From JBBSHS01 sp038232515 (GTDB taxonomy: Bacteria > Actinomycetota > Acidimicrobiia > Acidimicrobiales > JAUJNH01), in assembly GCA_038232515.1 (NCBI GenBank), contig JBBSHS010000012.1, forward strand, positions 1-43,053: a stretch of DNA of 43,053 nt, read 5' to 3'. Below the pieces are notes generated by a model. The model had not been told where the DNA came from, did not search any database, and saw nothing but the letters and a program-made list of their open reading frames with translations. A program made the translations under genes and the position numbers. Below, piece by piece: positions 22,235-30,240 of the stretch; the stretch's first letter is position 1, and the number at the start of each line of letters is the position of its first letter.

Positions 22235-23545
22235 TCAGGCGACCGCAGACCCCAGTTGTGCGATGCCGCCCAGATAGGGACGGAGCGCCCCGGGTACGGC
22301 CACGGTGCCGTCGGGCTGGCGGTGGGTCTCGACCAGGGCCGCCCACACCCGCGGCCAGGCCAGCGCCGACCCGTTGCAGGTGTGGCACATGGCGGTCCCG
22401 CCACCGGCCCGGCGGTGTCGGATGTTGGCCCGGCGAGCCTGGAAGTCGGTGTACCAGCTGACCGAGCTCACCTCGAGCCACTGGCCGACGCCGGGGCTGT
22501 AGGCCTCGAGGTCGACCTGCTGGGCCTGTGAAAAGCCGATGTCACCGGTGCAGATGTCGACCACGCGGTAGGTGAGGCCCAGGTCCTCGAGCAGGCGCCG
22601 GGCGGCGGCCAGGATCTCGGCGTGGACGGCCTCGGCCTGGTCGGCGGTCGTGATGGCCATCATCTCCACCTTGTCGAATTCATGGCTGCGCAGGAGACCC
22701 CGCGTGTCCCGCCCGGCCGACCCCGCCTCCCGCCGGTAGCACGGCGTGTAGGCCACGTACCGGCGGGGCAGGTCGGCCTCGTCCAGCAACTCGTCCCTGG
22801 CCATCGACGTGAGCGGCACTTCGGCCGTCGGGATGGCCCACAGGTCGTCGCGCTCGAGGTGGTACGCGTCGTCGGCGAACTTGGGCAGGTGGCCGGTGCT
22901 GACCATCGTCTCGGTCAGCACCAGGGTGGGCGGCCGCACCTCGGTCCAGCCAGCCGCGGTATGGCGGTCGAGGGCCAACTGGGTGAGGGCCCGCAACAGG
23001 CGGGCGCCCTGCCCGGTGTACATGGTGAACATCGAGCCGGACAGCTTCACCGCCCGCTCGTTGTCCAACCACCCCTGCTGGGCGGCCACGTCCCAGTGGG
23101 GCAGGCGCTGGTGGCCGGCGTAGGCGTTCTCGTCGAACCGGCCGCCATCCGCCACCCACACCTCCCGGACCGGATTGTCGTCGGGACCGGCGCCGTCAGG
23201 GACCCGACGGTCGGGCGTGTTCGGCGTGCGCAGCAGTAGGGCTCGCAGCTCAGCGCCCAACCCGGCGGCAAGGGCGTCCGCCTCTCTCTCGGCGTCGCCC
23301 AGCCGGCGGCTCTCGCCCTGTAGCTGCTCGACCCTTTCCACCTCGCCGGCCCGTCGGCCTTCCCCGACCTGCCTGGTGAGCGCCCTCACCTCGGCCCGGG
23401 TCTCGTCCCTGCGGGCCACGGCCCGGCGCACGCTGACGTCGAGTTCGAGCAGTCGGTCCACGACCTCGGCCACGTCGGCCCCCCGCCGGGCCAGGGCCGT
23501 GCGCACACCGTCGGGGTCGTTGCGCAGGCGGCGGACGTCGAGCAT
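22235..23545 (-). CDS. serS: Seryl-tRNA synthetase
   Basis: Charges tRNA-Ser; class II synthetase of 436 residues, near the usual 420-430. The N-terminal coiled-coil arm spans about residues 30-100. The class II core shows motif 2 in CYRREAGSAGRDTRGLLRSHEF and motif 3 in GGGTAMCHTCNGSALAWPR. The LEVSSVSWYTDFQARRANIRHR segment is the conserved serine-site region; Trp-Tyr replaces the more common Asn-Cys. The ATG at 23545 follows a TACCGT box by nine bases. An essential housekeeping gene, divergent from the ABC exporter. Confidence 0.96.
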   Translation of the reverse strand: MLDVRRLRNDPDGVRTALARRGADVAEVVDRLLELDVSVRRAVARRDETRAEVRALTRQVGEGRRAGEVERVEQLQGESRRLGDAEREADALAAGLGAELRALLLRTPNTPDRRVPDGAGPDDNPVREVWVADGGRFDENAYAGHQRLPHWDVAAQQGWLDNERAVKLSGSMFTMYTGQGARLLRALTQLALDRHTAAGWTEVRPPTLVLTETMVSTGHLPKFADDAYHLERDDLWAIPTAEVPLTSMARDELLDEADLPRRYVAYTPCYRREAGSAGRDTRGLLRSHEFDKVEMMAITTADQAEAVHAEILAAARRLLEDLGLTYRVVDICTGDIGFSQAQQVDLEAYSPGVGQWLEVSSVSWYTDFQARRANIRHRRAGGGTAMCHTCNGSALAWPRVWAALVETHRQPDGTVAVPGALRPYLGGIAQLGSAVA

Positions 23546-23554
23546 GGCGCCGGA

Positions 23555-23560
23555 ACGGTA
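23555..23560 (-). promoter_or_regulatory. -10 box of serS
   Basis: TACCGT on the minus strand, nine bases upstream of the ATG at 23545. No ribosome-binding site between. Confidence 0.4.
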
Positions 23561-23611
23561 CCCGGTACCCCGGCGGATCTCGGCGGCTTTGGCCCTTCCC
23601 CTCGCCGGCGG

Positions 23612-23617
23612 TAGGTT
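23612..23617 (+). promoter_or_regulatory. -10 box of the ABC exporter operon
   Basis: TAGGTT eight bases upstream of the GTG at 23626. No Shine-Dalgarno sequence. Leaderless pattern. Confidence 0.5.
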
Positions 23618-23625
23618 CCGAAACC

Positions 23626-24603
23626 GTGGCCAGCCTGGAAGTCGACTCGCTGGTCGTGGCCTACGGCGACATGGTGGCCGTCGACGGGGTGTCGTTGTCG
23701 GCTGACGAGGGGCAGGTGGTAGCCGTGCTGGGCCCCACCGGTGCCGGTAAGACGACCACCGTCGAGACGGCCGAGGGCTACCACCGGCCGTCCGGCGGCA
23801 CCGTCAGGGTGCTGGGCCTCGACCCGGTGGCCGATCGGGCCCGGGTGATGCCCCGCATAGGGGTCATGCTGCAGCGAGGGGGCGTCTACCCGGCGATGTG
23901 CGCCCGGGACGCCGTGCGACTCTTCGCCGCCTACTACGACGACCCGGCCGCCGGAGCCGAACTGCTCGACCGGGTCGGCCTGCGCGCCGTGGAGCGCACC
24001 CCGTGGCGGCGCTTGTCGGGGGGCGAGCAGCAACGCCTGTCGCTGGCCCTTGCCCTGATCGGGCGACCTCGCGTGGCCTTCCTGGACGAGCCGTCGGCAG
24101 GCATGGACCCTCAGGCCCGCCAGGTGCTGTGGGATGTCATCCGCGGCATGCGCGACGACGGGGTGTGCGTGCTGCTGACCACCCACAACCTCGAAGAGGC
24201 CGAGCGCCTGGCCGACCAAGTGGTCATCCTCGACCACGGCCGGGTGGCCGCCCAAGGCACGCCGGCGGAGCTGATGAGGTCCGGTGCGGGCCGGGAGATC
24301 CGCTTCGGGGGGCCGCCCAGGCTCGACGTCGACGGGCTCGGATCGACACTGGGGGCGGCGGTCATCGAGGACCGATCCGGCGAATACCGGGTGGACGTCG
24401 AAGCATCGCCGGCCAACCTGGCCCGTCTCACCGCCTGGCTGGCCGAACGTGACGTGGTCATCGGTGACATCCGCGCCGGCCGCCACACCCTCGAGGACGT
24501 GTTCCTGCGCATCACCGCCCAACCCTCGGCCGTCGAAGCGGACCGCGCTCCACGTCACCGCCGCAAGGCCGGCCGCCAACGCAGACGGGGCGGAGCGGCG
24601 TGA
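23626..24603 (+). CDS. ABC-2-type exporter ATPase (DrrA/CcmA-like)
   Basis: A 325-residue ATPase of the DrrA class. Walker A is GPTGAGKTT, the Q-loop is VMLQRGGVYPAM, the signature LSGGEQQRLS, Walker B VAFLDEPSAGMDP and the switch His in LLTTHNLEEAE. A C-terminal accessory domain ends TLEDVFLRITA, as in DrrA-type proteins, then a basic tail. It is coupled with the following ABC-2 permease. In mycobacteria a similar ABC gene set sits near ctaB and ctaA, so a link to respiratory-chain assembly is possible. Substrate unknown. Confidence 0.88.
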   Translation: MASLEVDSLVVAYGDMVAVDGVSLSADEGQVVAVLGPTGAGKTTTVETAEGYHRPSGGTVRVLGLDPVADRARVMPRIGVMLQRGGVYPAMCARDAVRLFAAYYDDPAAGAELLDRVGLRAVERTPWRRLSGGEQQRLSLALALIGRPRVAFLDEPSAGMDPQARQVLWDVIRGMRDDGVCVLLTTHNLEEAERLADQVVILDHGRVAAQGTPAELMRSGAGREIRFGGPPRLDVDGLGSTLGAAVIEDRSGEYRVDVEASPANLARLTAWLAERDVVIGDIRAGRHTLEDVFLRITAQPSAVEADRAPRHRRKAGRQRRRGGAA

Positions 24604-24673
24604 CGTCGCCGGGGCGGAGCGGGGACGACGGGCGCGCCCCCGCTCCAGCAGGTCGCCCCCACGACGCAGACGG

Positions 24674-25414
24674 GTGGCCCCGGTGAGGGCGTTCGCCGCC
24701 CAGTCCCGGGCCGAAGTGGGGTTGACGCTGCGACGGGGTGAGTCGGTGTTGCTGGCCCTGGGCATCCCGGTCCTGCTTCTCGTCTTCTTCTCGTTGGTCG
24801 ACGTCCTGCCCAGGCCGGCTGGCGTCCACCACACCGTCGACTTCCTGGCCCCGGGCATCCTCGCCCTGGCGGTGATGTCCACCGCCATGGTCAGCCTCGG
24901 CATCGCCACCGGTTTCGAGCGGTCCTACGGGGTCTTGAAGCGCCTGGGGACCACGCCCCTCAGCCGACGCACCCTGCTGGCAGCCAAGACGGTGGCCATC
25001 CTCGCCGTCGAGGTGGTTCAGGTGCTGGTGCTGGTACCCGTGGCGGTGGCGTTGGGTTGGCGGCCGAGCGGCAACGGGGTGGCGGCGGTGGCGGCCGTGC
25101 TGGTGGCCACCGTCGCTTTTGCCGGCCTTGGGCTGCTCATGGCCGGCGCCCTACGGGCCGAGGTCACACTGGCGGCGGCCAACGGCCTTTACCTGGTGCT
25201 GTTGCTGCTGGGCGACATGATCGTGCCGCTGACCAAGCTCCCGGGCGCCCTCCAGGCGGTCGCCGAGGCACTGCCGGCGGCGGCTCTGGCCGACGCCCTC
25301 GGTCACGCCTTCGGCCTGGGCGGTTCGATGTCGGCCCTGCACGCCGCCGTCGTCCTCGTGGTGTGGGCCGTCGCCGCACCCCTGGCCGCGGCCGTCACTT
25401 TCCGCTGGGAATGA
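24674..25414 (+). CDS. ABC-2-type transporter permease
   Basis: A 246-residue permease with six membrane segments. It has the ABC-2 layout: an amphipathic start RAFAAQSRAEVGLTLRRGESVLLALGIPVLLL, then VDFLAPGILALAVMSTAMVSLGIATGFERSYGVLKRLGTTPLSR, the conserved coupling stretch. Starts at GTG 24674 or GTG 24683 are equally possible; neither has a good ribosome-binding site. The gene begins 70 bases after the ATPase stop, and that short Arg-rich spacer is open in several frames. It converges with the TlpA-like gene. It forms an exporter with the upstream ATPase. Confidence 0.87.
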   Translation: MAPVRAFAAQSRAEVGLTLRRGESVLLALGIPVLLLVFFSLVDVLPRPAGVHHTVDFLAPGILALAVMSTAMVSLGIATGFERSYGVLKRLGTTPLSRRTLLAAKTVAILAVEVVQVLVLVPVAVALGWRPSGNGVAAVAAVLVATVAFAGLGLLMAGALRAEVTLAAANGLYLVLLLLGDMIVPLTKLPGALQAVAEALPAAALADALGHAFGLGGSMSALHAAVVLVVWAVAAPLAAAVTFRWE

Positions 25415-25443
25415 CACACCCGGGGCGCCGCCAGAAACCGGCG

Positions 25444-25971
25444 TCAGCCTCGGGCGGCTCTGACCAGATCGGCGAGGTCGGTGGCGGATGCTTCGCCCAT
25501 GTGGCGGGCCCGGACGATGCCGTGGCCGTCGATGGCGAAGGTCGTCGGCGCCACCGTCACCTTGTACGCCGAGGCAATCTGGGCCTTGGGGTCGACAACG
25601 GAGGGCCAGTTCGCCTGGCGCTGGTGCACGAACGACAGCGCCGGGCTGGCCTTGTCCTTGTAGAGGACGCCGACGACGTCGACACCGGTGGCGTGGACCT
25701 GGGCCAGACGGGGGAACTCGTCCTGGCAGGGCTTGCACCATGACCCCCAGAAGTTCACCAACACCGGGTGGCCCCGCAGATCAGCCAACTGCAGACGGCC
25801 CCCGTCGATGGTGGGAGCGGCGAAGGTCGGAGCCGGCCGGCCGATGGCGACCTCCGTCGATTCCCGATGCCGGGCGGGCATCAACAGCAGGCCGATCAGG
25901 AAGGCGGCGGCGATGGCGGTCGCGGTGATGACCGACGGACGGGCGAACCACCGGCGGCCGGCGACCGCCAC
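25444..25971 (-). CDS. TlpA/ResA-like membrane-anchored thioredoxin
   Basis: A 175-residue thiol-disulfide oxidoreductase. One N-terminal anchor (about 14-31) precedes a thioredoxin-fold domain with NFWGSWCKPC (Cys79 and Cys82), and the cis-proline region KVTVAPTTF. It should face the outside and reduce or isomerise disulfides, for instance in apocytochrome c or the CuA site. It is the last gene of the oxidase cluster, three bases after ctaG. The GTG start overlaps its own Shine-Dalgarno-like AGGAGG, so the true start is uncertain. A second, different TlpA-like protein is encoded at 31406-31990. Confidence 0.87.
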   Translation of the reverse strand: MAVAGRRWFARPSVITATAIAAAFLIGLLLMPARHRESTEVAIGRPAPTFAAPTIDGGRLQLADLRGHPVLVNFWGSWCKPCQDEFPRLAQVHATGVDVVGVLYKDKASPALSFVHQRQANWPSVVDPKAQIASAYKVTVAPTTFAIDGHGIVRARHMGEASATDLADLVRAARG

Positions 25972-25974
25972 CTC

Positions 25975-26868
25975 CTAGGCCCGCTCGAGCTGGTGCTCGA
26001 CGTCATCCCAGGTGAGCGTGTCGGGCAGCTCATCGACGGCCAGGGGACGTTCCGGCCAGCTGCGGGTCTGGGGGTCACGCTGCTCCTCGGCCCACCAGGC
26101 GAAGAACAGGTAGGCGATGACACCCGTCATGATCACGCTGTGGAGCAGCCACATGATCCCGGCCCCTGCCTGCTGGTCGGCCAGGTGGGAGATGCCCCAC
26201 AGCCTGGGAGCATGGGCGTAGACGGTGTAAGTGGGCCGGGTGGCCAGGGCCAGGAAGGTCACCGGGGCCACCATCGACAGGGTCGTGCCCATGGCGTAGA
26301 CCACCTTCATCGGGTGGGACAGGCAGACCAGGCCCGGCCGTGAGTTGACCAGGGGCAGCCACACGCACATGGAACCGCCGAACAGCAGCAGGTGCATGCA
26401 GAAGTGGAGAGGCTCGCTGCGCAGCTCGTGGTCGACGACCGGCTCCCAGTGCATGAGGATGTTCAGGAAGTTGAAGAGCAGCAGGGCCGGCCAGGGCCGG
26501 GCCACTCGGCGCCCCAGGAAGCCGAGCACGGGGTTCTTCAGGAGCCACCCGATGAGCCATGCGGGCAGACCGAGCAGCAGCATGGGTGGGGCCACCACGC
26601 TGAAGAAGGTGTGCTGCACCATGTGGACGCTCAGCAGGTAGCCCTCGCTGATGTCGTGGATGGGCCACTGCGAGAAGATCCAGAGAACGGCCACCCCGCC
26701 GTAGAACCAGCACTGCTGGCGGCGGCTGGCGACGGGCTCGCCCAGCTTCACCAGCCGTGGCCCCAGGCGGTGCACGGCCCACCAGTAGGCGCCGGCGACC
26801 AACAGCATGATCAGGTCGACCTCGGGGTGAGGATGCAGACGCCAGGGGTCGGCGACAGCCGTCACCAC
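25975..26868 (-). CDS. ctaG: Cytochrome c oxidase assembly factor CtaG (caa3 type)
   Basis: A 297-residue polytopic membrane protein of the CtaG/caa3 assembly family, with about seven membrane segments. Conserved histidines sit in WPIHDISEGYLLSVHMVQHTFFSV, FLNILMHWEP and CMHLLLFGGS, as expected for a copper-handling assembly factor. It would help insert copper into the oxidase encoded upstream. The start is GTG 26868 (GTG 26865 is also possible). It lies 70 bases after the subunit IV gene and three bases before the TlpA-like gene, all on the minus strand. Confidence 0.88.
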   Translation of the reverse strand: MVTAVADPWRLHPHPEVDLIMLLVAGAYWWAVHRLGPRLVKLGEPVASRRQQCWFYGGVAVLWIFSQWPIHDISEGYLLSVHMVQHTFFSVVAPPMLLLGLPAWLIGWLLKNPVLGFLGRRVARPWPALLLFNFLNILMHWEPVVDHELRSEPLHFCMHLLLFGGSMCVWLPLVNSRPGLVCLSHPMKVVYAMGTTLSMVAPVTFLALATRPTYTVYAHAPRLWGISHLADQQAGAGIMWLLHSVIMTGVIAYLFFAWWAEEQRDPQTRSWPERPLAVDELPDTLTWDDVEHQLERA

Positions 26869-26938
26869 GGCAAGGCCCGGCGGTGGTGCCGGGGTGGCCT
26901 GGCGAACCGCCTGAGACGGGCCGGCGCCAGGTGGGCCG

Positions 26939-27394
26939 TCACGGTGCCAGCTGGGCCGGTGCGGTGACCACGGGACCGGGCCCCTGCGGCGAGATCTTCG
27001 TCTCGTGGGTGAAGGCGTGGAATACCGCAGCCACGGCGATGTAGCAGAAGAGGGCCAGACCGAGTCCGGACAGGAACAGGCGACGGAGCAGTCTGCTGTC
27101 GAACTTCAGGTGCATGAAGTAGCCGGCCACGATGGCGAACTTGAGCGCCATTCCGACCAACAGGAGGGGTGCGCTCAGACCGGCGTCGTTCCAGTACGAA
27201 AGCACCACCTCGACGGCGGTGATGGCGGCCAGGATGAGCGCGATGACCACGTATTGCCGGTCACTCGGATGGGCCCCGTGCTCCCCCCCCTCAGGATGCG
27301 GCCGGCCCCCCGCCTCCGCAGAGGAGTCGACTCCGGCGACATCACCGGAGGCCTCTCCGGCCGCCGAAGCTTCTGTGGCTCTGATAGAGGTCAT
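26939..27394 (-). CDS. Cytochrome c oxidase subunit IV (COX4_pro type)
   Basis: A 151-residue protein with an acidic, Gly/Ala-rich N-terminal stretch of about 45 residues and three membrane segments. The pattern YVVIALILAAITAVEVVLSYW, then LVGMALKFAIVAGYFMHLKFDS, is diagnostic for the prokaryotic subunit IV family. The MHLKFD box is fully conserved. It follows ctaE by 58 bases in the minus-strand operon. It has a structural or assembly role in the caa3 complex and carries no redox centre. Confidence 0.9.
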   Translation of the reverse strand: MTSIRATEASAAGEASGDVAGVDSSAEAGGRPHPEGGEHGAHPSDRQYVVIALILAAITAVEVVLSYWNDAGLSAPLLLVGMALKFAIVAGYFMHLKFDSRLLRRLFLSGLGLALFCYIAVAAVFHAFTHETKISPQGPGPVVTAPAQLAP

Positions 27395-27452
27395 CTGGCG
27401 ACCACCTTCCGCCGCAGGCGGCCGAGCGCAGCGACGGCCGCCGAGGACGGCA

Positions 27453-28121
27453 TCACCTGTTCCCCGGCAGGAGGTAGACGACGGTGAACACGACGATCCA
27501 GACCACGTCGACGAAGTGCCAGTACAGGCCGGCGATCTCGATGATCTCCGAGCGCTCCTGGGGAATGCGGCCCTTCAGGCTCATGAAGACCAGCGTGAGC
27601 AGCATGATGACGCCGATGGCGACGTGGGTGCCGTGGAACCCGGTGAGCACGAAGAAGGCCGACGATGCCGGGTTGGTCTTGATGGTCATGCCCTGGTGGA
27701 TGAAGGTCGTGAACTCGTACACCTGGCCGCCGATGAAGCCGGAGCCGAGCAGGGCGGTGCACAGCAGCCAGATGCGGCCGCGGCGCAGGTCGCCCCGCTG
27801 GAAGCCGGCCAGCGCCAGCACCATGGTCAGCGAGCTCATGAGCAGGATGAAGGAGCTGACCGACGTGAACGGGATGTCGTAGACCAGACCGGGTCGCACG
27901 GCTCCGTTGCCCAGGCGGTTCCGGTACAGGAAATAGGTGGCGATGAGGGCGCCGAAAAGGAGGCATTCCGAGCCCAGGAACGTCCACATGGCCAACTTCT
28001 CGTTGGAGATGCCGGTACTGGTGGGCGGAGCAGCGTGGCCGCCCTTGTCGGTCACGGGGGCCGGTCCTGCCGCCGTCCTGGTGGTCGGGATGCCGGTGGC
28101 GGGAACTTCAGTGGCGGTCAT
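27453..28121 (-). CDS. ctaE: Cytochrome c oxidase subunit III
   Basis: A 222-residue subunit III. After a variable N terminus of about 40 residues, NEKLAMWTFLGSECLLFGALIATYF opens the family domain with its conserved acidic residue; VYEFTTFIHQGMTI, LTGFHGTHVAIGVIMLL and AGLYWHFVDVVWIVVFTVVYLL complete it. There are five membrane segments. The ATG overlaps the ctaD stop (ATGA). A diverged relative of this subunit is encoded at 33118-33714. Confidence 0.95.
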   Translation of the reverse strand: MTATEVPATGIPTTRTAAGPAPVTDKGGHAAPPTSTGISNEKLAMWTFLGSECLLFGALIATYFLYRNRLGNGAVRPGLVYDIPFTSVSSFILLMSSLTMVLALAGFQRGDLRRGRIWLLCTALLGSGFIGGQVYEFTTFIHQGMTIKTNPASSAFFVLTGFHGTHVAIGVIMLLTLVFMSLKGRIPQERSEIIEIAGLYWHFVDVVWIVVFTVVYLLPGNR

Positions 28122-30223
28122 GAGCTACCGCCCCCGCCGCCGCCCGAGTCGCCGGGTGGCGGGGCGCCACCGCCGCTGGTGAGGGCCGGCTGCCCGCCGT
28201 CTGGGGCGGCCCCCAAGCCGGGTGCCGAGCCGGCCCCGGCCCCCACGAGCACCGGCTGCTCCTCATGGACGGCGGGAGCGTCGTCCTCGGGCGGGGCCAC
28301 CGAGGGTTCCATACCCCAGGCGACGAGGGTGACCAGCAGCAGGCTCATCCCGATGCCGGTGATCACGTAGTTGTAGCCACTGGCCCGTCCGTACACGAGG
28401 CCGTAGCCGGCGATCGGGAAGCAGAAGGCGGCCACGATCGGGTAGAAGCTGGGACTGGGGAAGTGTGGGTGCTGGCCCGGCTTCAGCCCGTCGTTGGCCC
28501 GGGCCCGGACCTCGTCGATCTCGGGCCGGGGCAGGAGTCGGCCCGCGTCGTCCACGGTGTACTTACGGTGCCACCAGTCGTCCTGGTACTTGACCGTGGG
28601 CACCTCGGCGAAGTTGTAGGCGGGCGTGGGCGAGGGCACCGACCACTCGAGAGTGCGGCCATCCCACGGGTCGGCGTCGACCGTGAGCTTGTACTTCTTG
28701 AACCGGCTGTCGGTCCGCCGGATGTTGTACATGAAGACGAGCACGCCCAAGGCGATGATGAACGAACCGATGGTGGACAGCAGGTTGTACGTGTCCCACC
28801 CCGTACCCGTCGGGTAGGTGTAGATGCGTCGGGGCATGCCGACGATCCCGAGGATGTGGAACGGGAAGAACGTCAGGTTGAACCCGACGAAGAACAACCA
28901 GAAATGGAGCTTGCCCAGGCGGTCGTCGAGCAACTGGCCGAAGACCTTGGGGTACCAGTAGTAGATCCCCCCGAACAGGGCGAAGATGGAACCGCCGAAC
29001 AGCACGTAGTGGAAGTGGGCCACCACATAGTAGGTGTCGGTCTGCTGGCGGTCGTGGGAGGCGACGCCGTGGGTGACGCCCGAGAGGCCACCGACGGTGA
29101 ACTGCGACACCAGCCCGATGGCGAACAGCATGGCCGAGGTGAAGCGCAGCGAGCCCTTCCACATCGTGGCCACCCAGTTGAAGATCTTCACGCCGGTGGG
29201 CACGGCGATGAGCATGGTGGAGATCGAGAAGGCGGACACGGCCACCGGCCCGAGGCCCACGGAGAACATGTGGTGGATCCACACCCCCCAGCCCATGAAG
29301 CCGATGGCGATGCCGGAGAAGACCATGACCGGATAGCCGAAGATCGGCTTGCGGGAGAAGACGGGGAGGATCTCCGACACGATCCCGAAGGCGGGCAGGA
29401 TCAGGATGTAGACCTCTGGATGTCCGAACAGCCAGAACAGGTTCTGCCACAGGACGGGGTCGCCACCGGCGGACGGGTCGAAGAAGTGGGAACCGAAGTT
29501 CCTGTCGAACATCAGCAGGAACAGGGCCACGGTGATCACCGGCATGGCGAACAGCGTGAGCAACTGCGCCACCAGAGACATCCAGGTGAAGACCGGCATG
29601 CGCATGAGATTCATGCCGGGCGCCCGCATGTTCAGGCAGGTGACGACCAGGTTGGCGGCACCCACGGTGGAGGCCACACCGGTGATGAGCAGGCCCATCA
29701 CCCAGAAGTCGATGTTGTGACCCGGCGAGTAGGTGATCGACGTGTTGGGGGCGTAGCCAAACCAACCGCCGTTGGGCATGCCCCCCAGGAAGATGGACGA
29801 GTACAAGAACAGGCCGCCGGCCAGGAACGTCCAGTACGAGAAGGCATTCAGCCGGGGGAAGGCGACATCGGGAGCCCCTATCTGGATCGGTATCAGGTAG
29901 TTGGCGAAGGCGGCCGACAAGGGCATGACCACCAGGAAGATCATGGTGGTGCCGTGCATGGTGAACACCTGGTTGTAGGCGTTGGCGTCGAGGATCTTGC
30001 CGTTGGGCTGGGCCAGCTGGAGCCGGATCAGAAGTGCCTCGATGCCGCCGATGATGAAGAACGTGAGGGCGGTGACGCCGTAGAGCGTCCCGATCCTTTT
30101 GTGGTCGATCGTGGTCAGCCACGACACCCACCCGTGGGTGGACCTGGGTCGCTGGAACAGAGCGGCGTCGAGCGGCCGGTCGGTGGTCGGAGGAAGAGGG
30201 GGCTTGTCGAGAACGGTTGCCAT
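28118..30223 (-). CDS. ctaD: Cytochrome c oxidase subunit I (aa3/caa3 type) with C-terminal extension
   Basis: The catalytic subunit, 701 residues. All redox ligands are present: haem a His90 (FTMHGTTM) and His405, haem a3 His403 (AHFHYV), CuB His268 with cross-linked Tyr272 (GHPEVY) and His317-His318 (WIHHMF). Lys346 in VPTGVKIFNW is the K-channel lysine. After about residue 560 there is a soluble linker, then two more membrane segments (FYPIVAAFCFPIAGYGLVYG and YVITGIGMSLLLVTLVAWGMEP) resembling the small actinobacterial subunit CtaF, then a Gly/Pro/Ser-rich tail. A fusion with a CtaF-like module is likely. GGAGA supports the ATG; ctaC lies 17 bases upstream. Confidence 0.96.
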   Translation of the reverse strand: MATVLDKPPLPPTTDRPLDAALFQRPRSTHGWVSWLTTIDHKRIGTLYGVTALTFFIIGGIEALLIRLQLAQPNGKILDANAYNQVFTMHGTTMIFLVVMPLSAAFANYLIPIQIGAPDVAFPRLNAFSYWTFLAGGLFLYSSIFLGGMPNGGWFGYAPNTSITYSPGHNIDFWVMGLLITGVASTVGAANLVVTCLNMRAPGMNLMRMPVFTWMSLVAQLLTLFAMPVITVALFLLMFDRNFGSHFFDPSAGGDPVLWQNLFWLFGHPEVYILILPAFGIVSEILPVFSRKPIFGYPVMVFSGIAIGFMGWGVWIHHMFSVGLGPVAVSAFSISTMLIAVPTGVKIFNWVATMWKGSLRFTSAMLFAIGLVSQFTVGGLSGVTHGVASHDRQQTDTYYVVAHFHYVLFGGSIFALFGGIYYWYPKVFGQLLDDRLGKLHFWLFFVGFNLTFFPFHILGIVGMPRRIYTYPTGTGWDTYNLLSTIGSFIIALGVLVFMYNIRRTDSRFKKYKLTVDADPWDGRTLEWSVPSPTPAYNFAEVPTVKYQDDWWHRKYTVDDAGRLLPRPEIDEVRARANDGLKPGQHPHFPSPSFYPIVAAFCFPIAGYGLVYGRASGYNYVITGIGMSLLLVTLVAWGMEPSVAPPEDDAPAVHEEQPVLVGAGAGSAPGLGAAPDGGQPALTSGGGAPPPGDSGGGGGGSS

Positions 30224-30240
30224 ACAGGTCTCCGATGCGG

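Noticed and set aside
25416..25445. GC hairpin between the ABC permease and the TlpA-like gene
   Set aside because: CGCCG and CGGCG pair around an 8-base loop, but it is short and not better than background.
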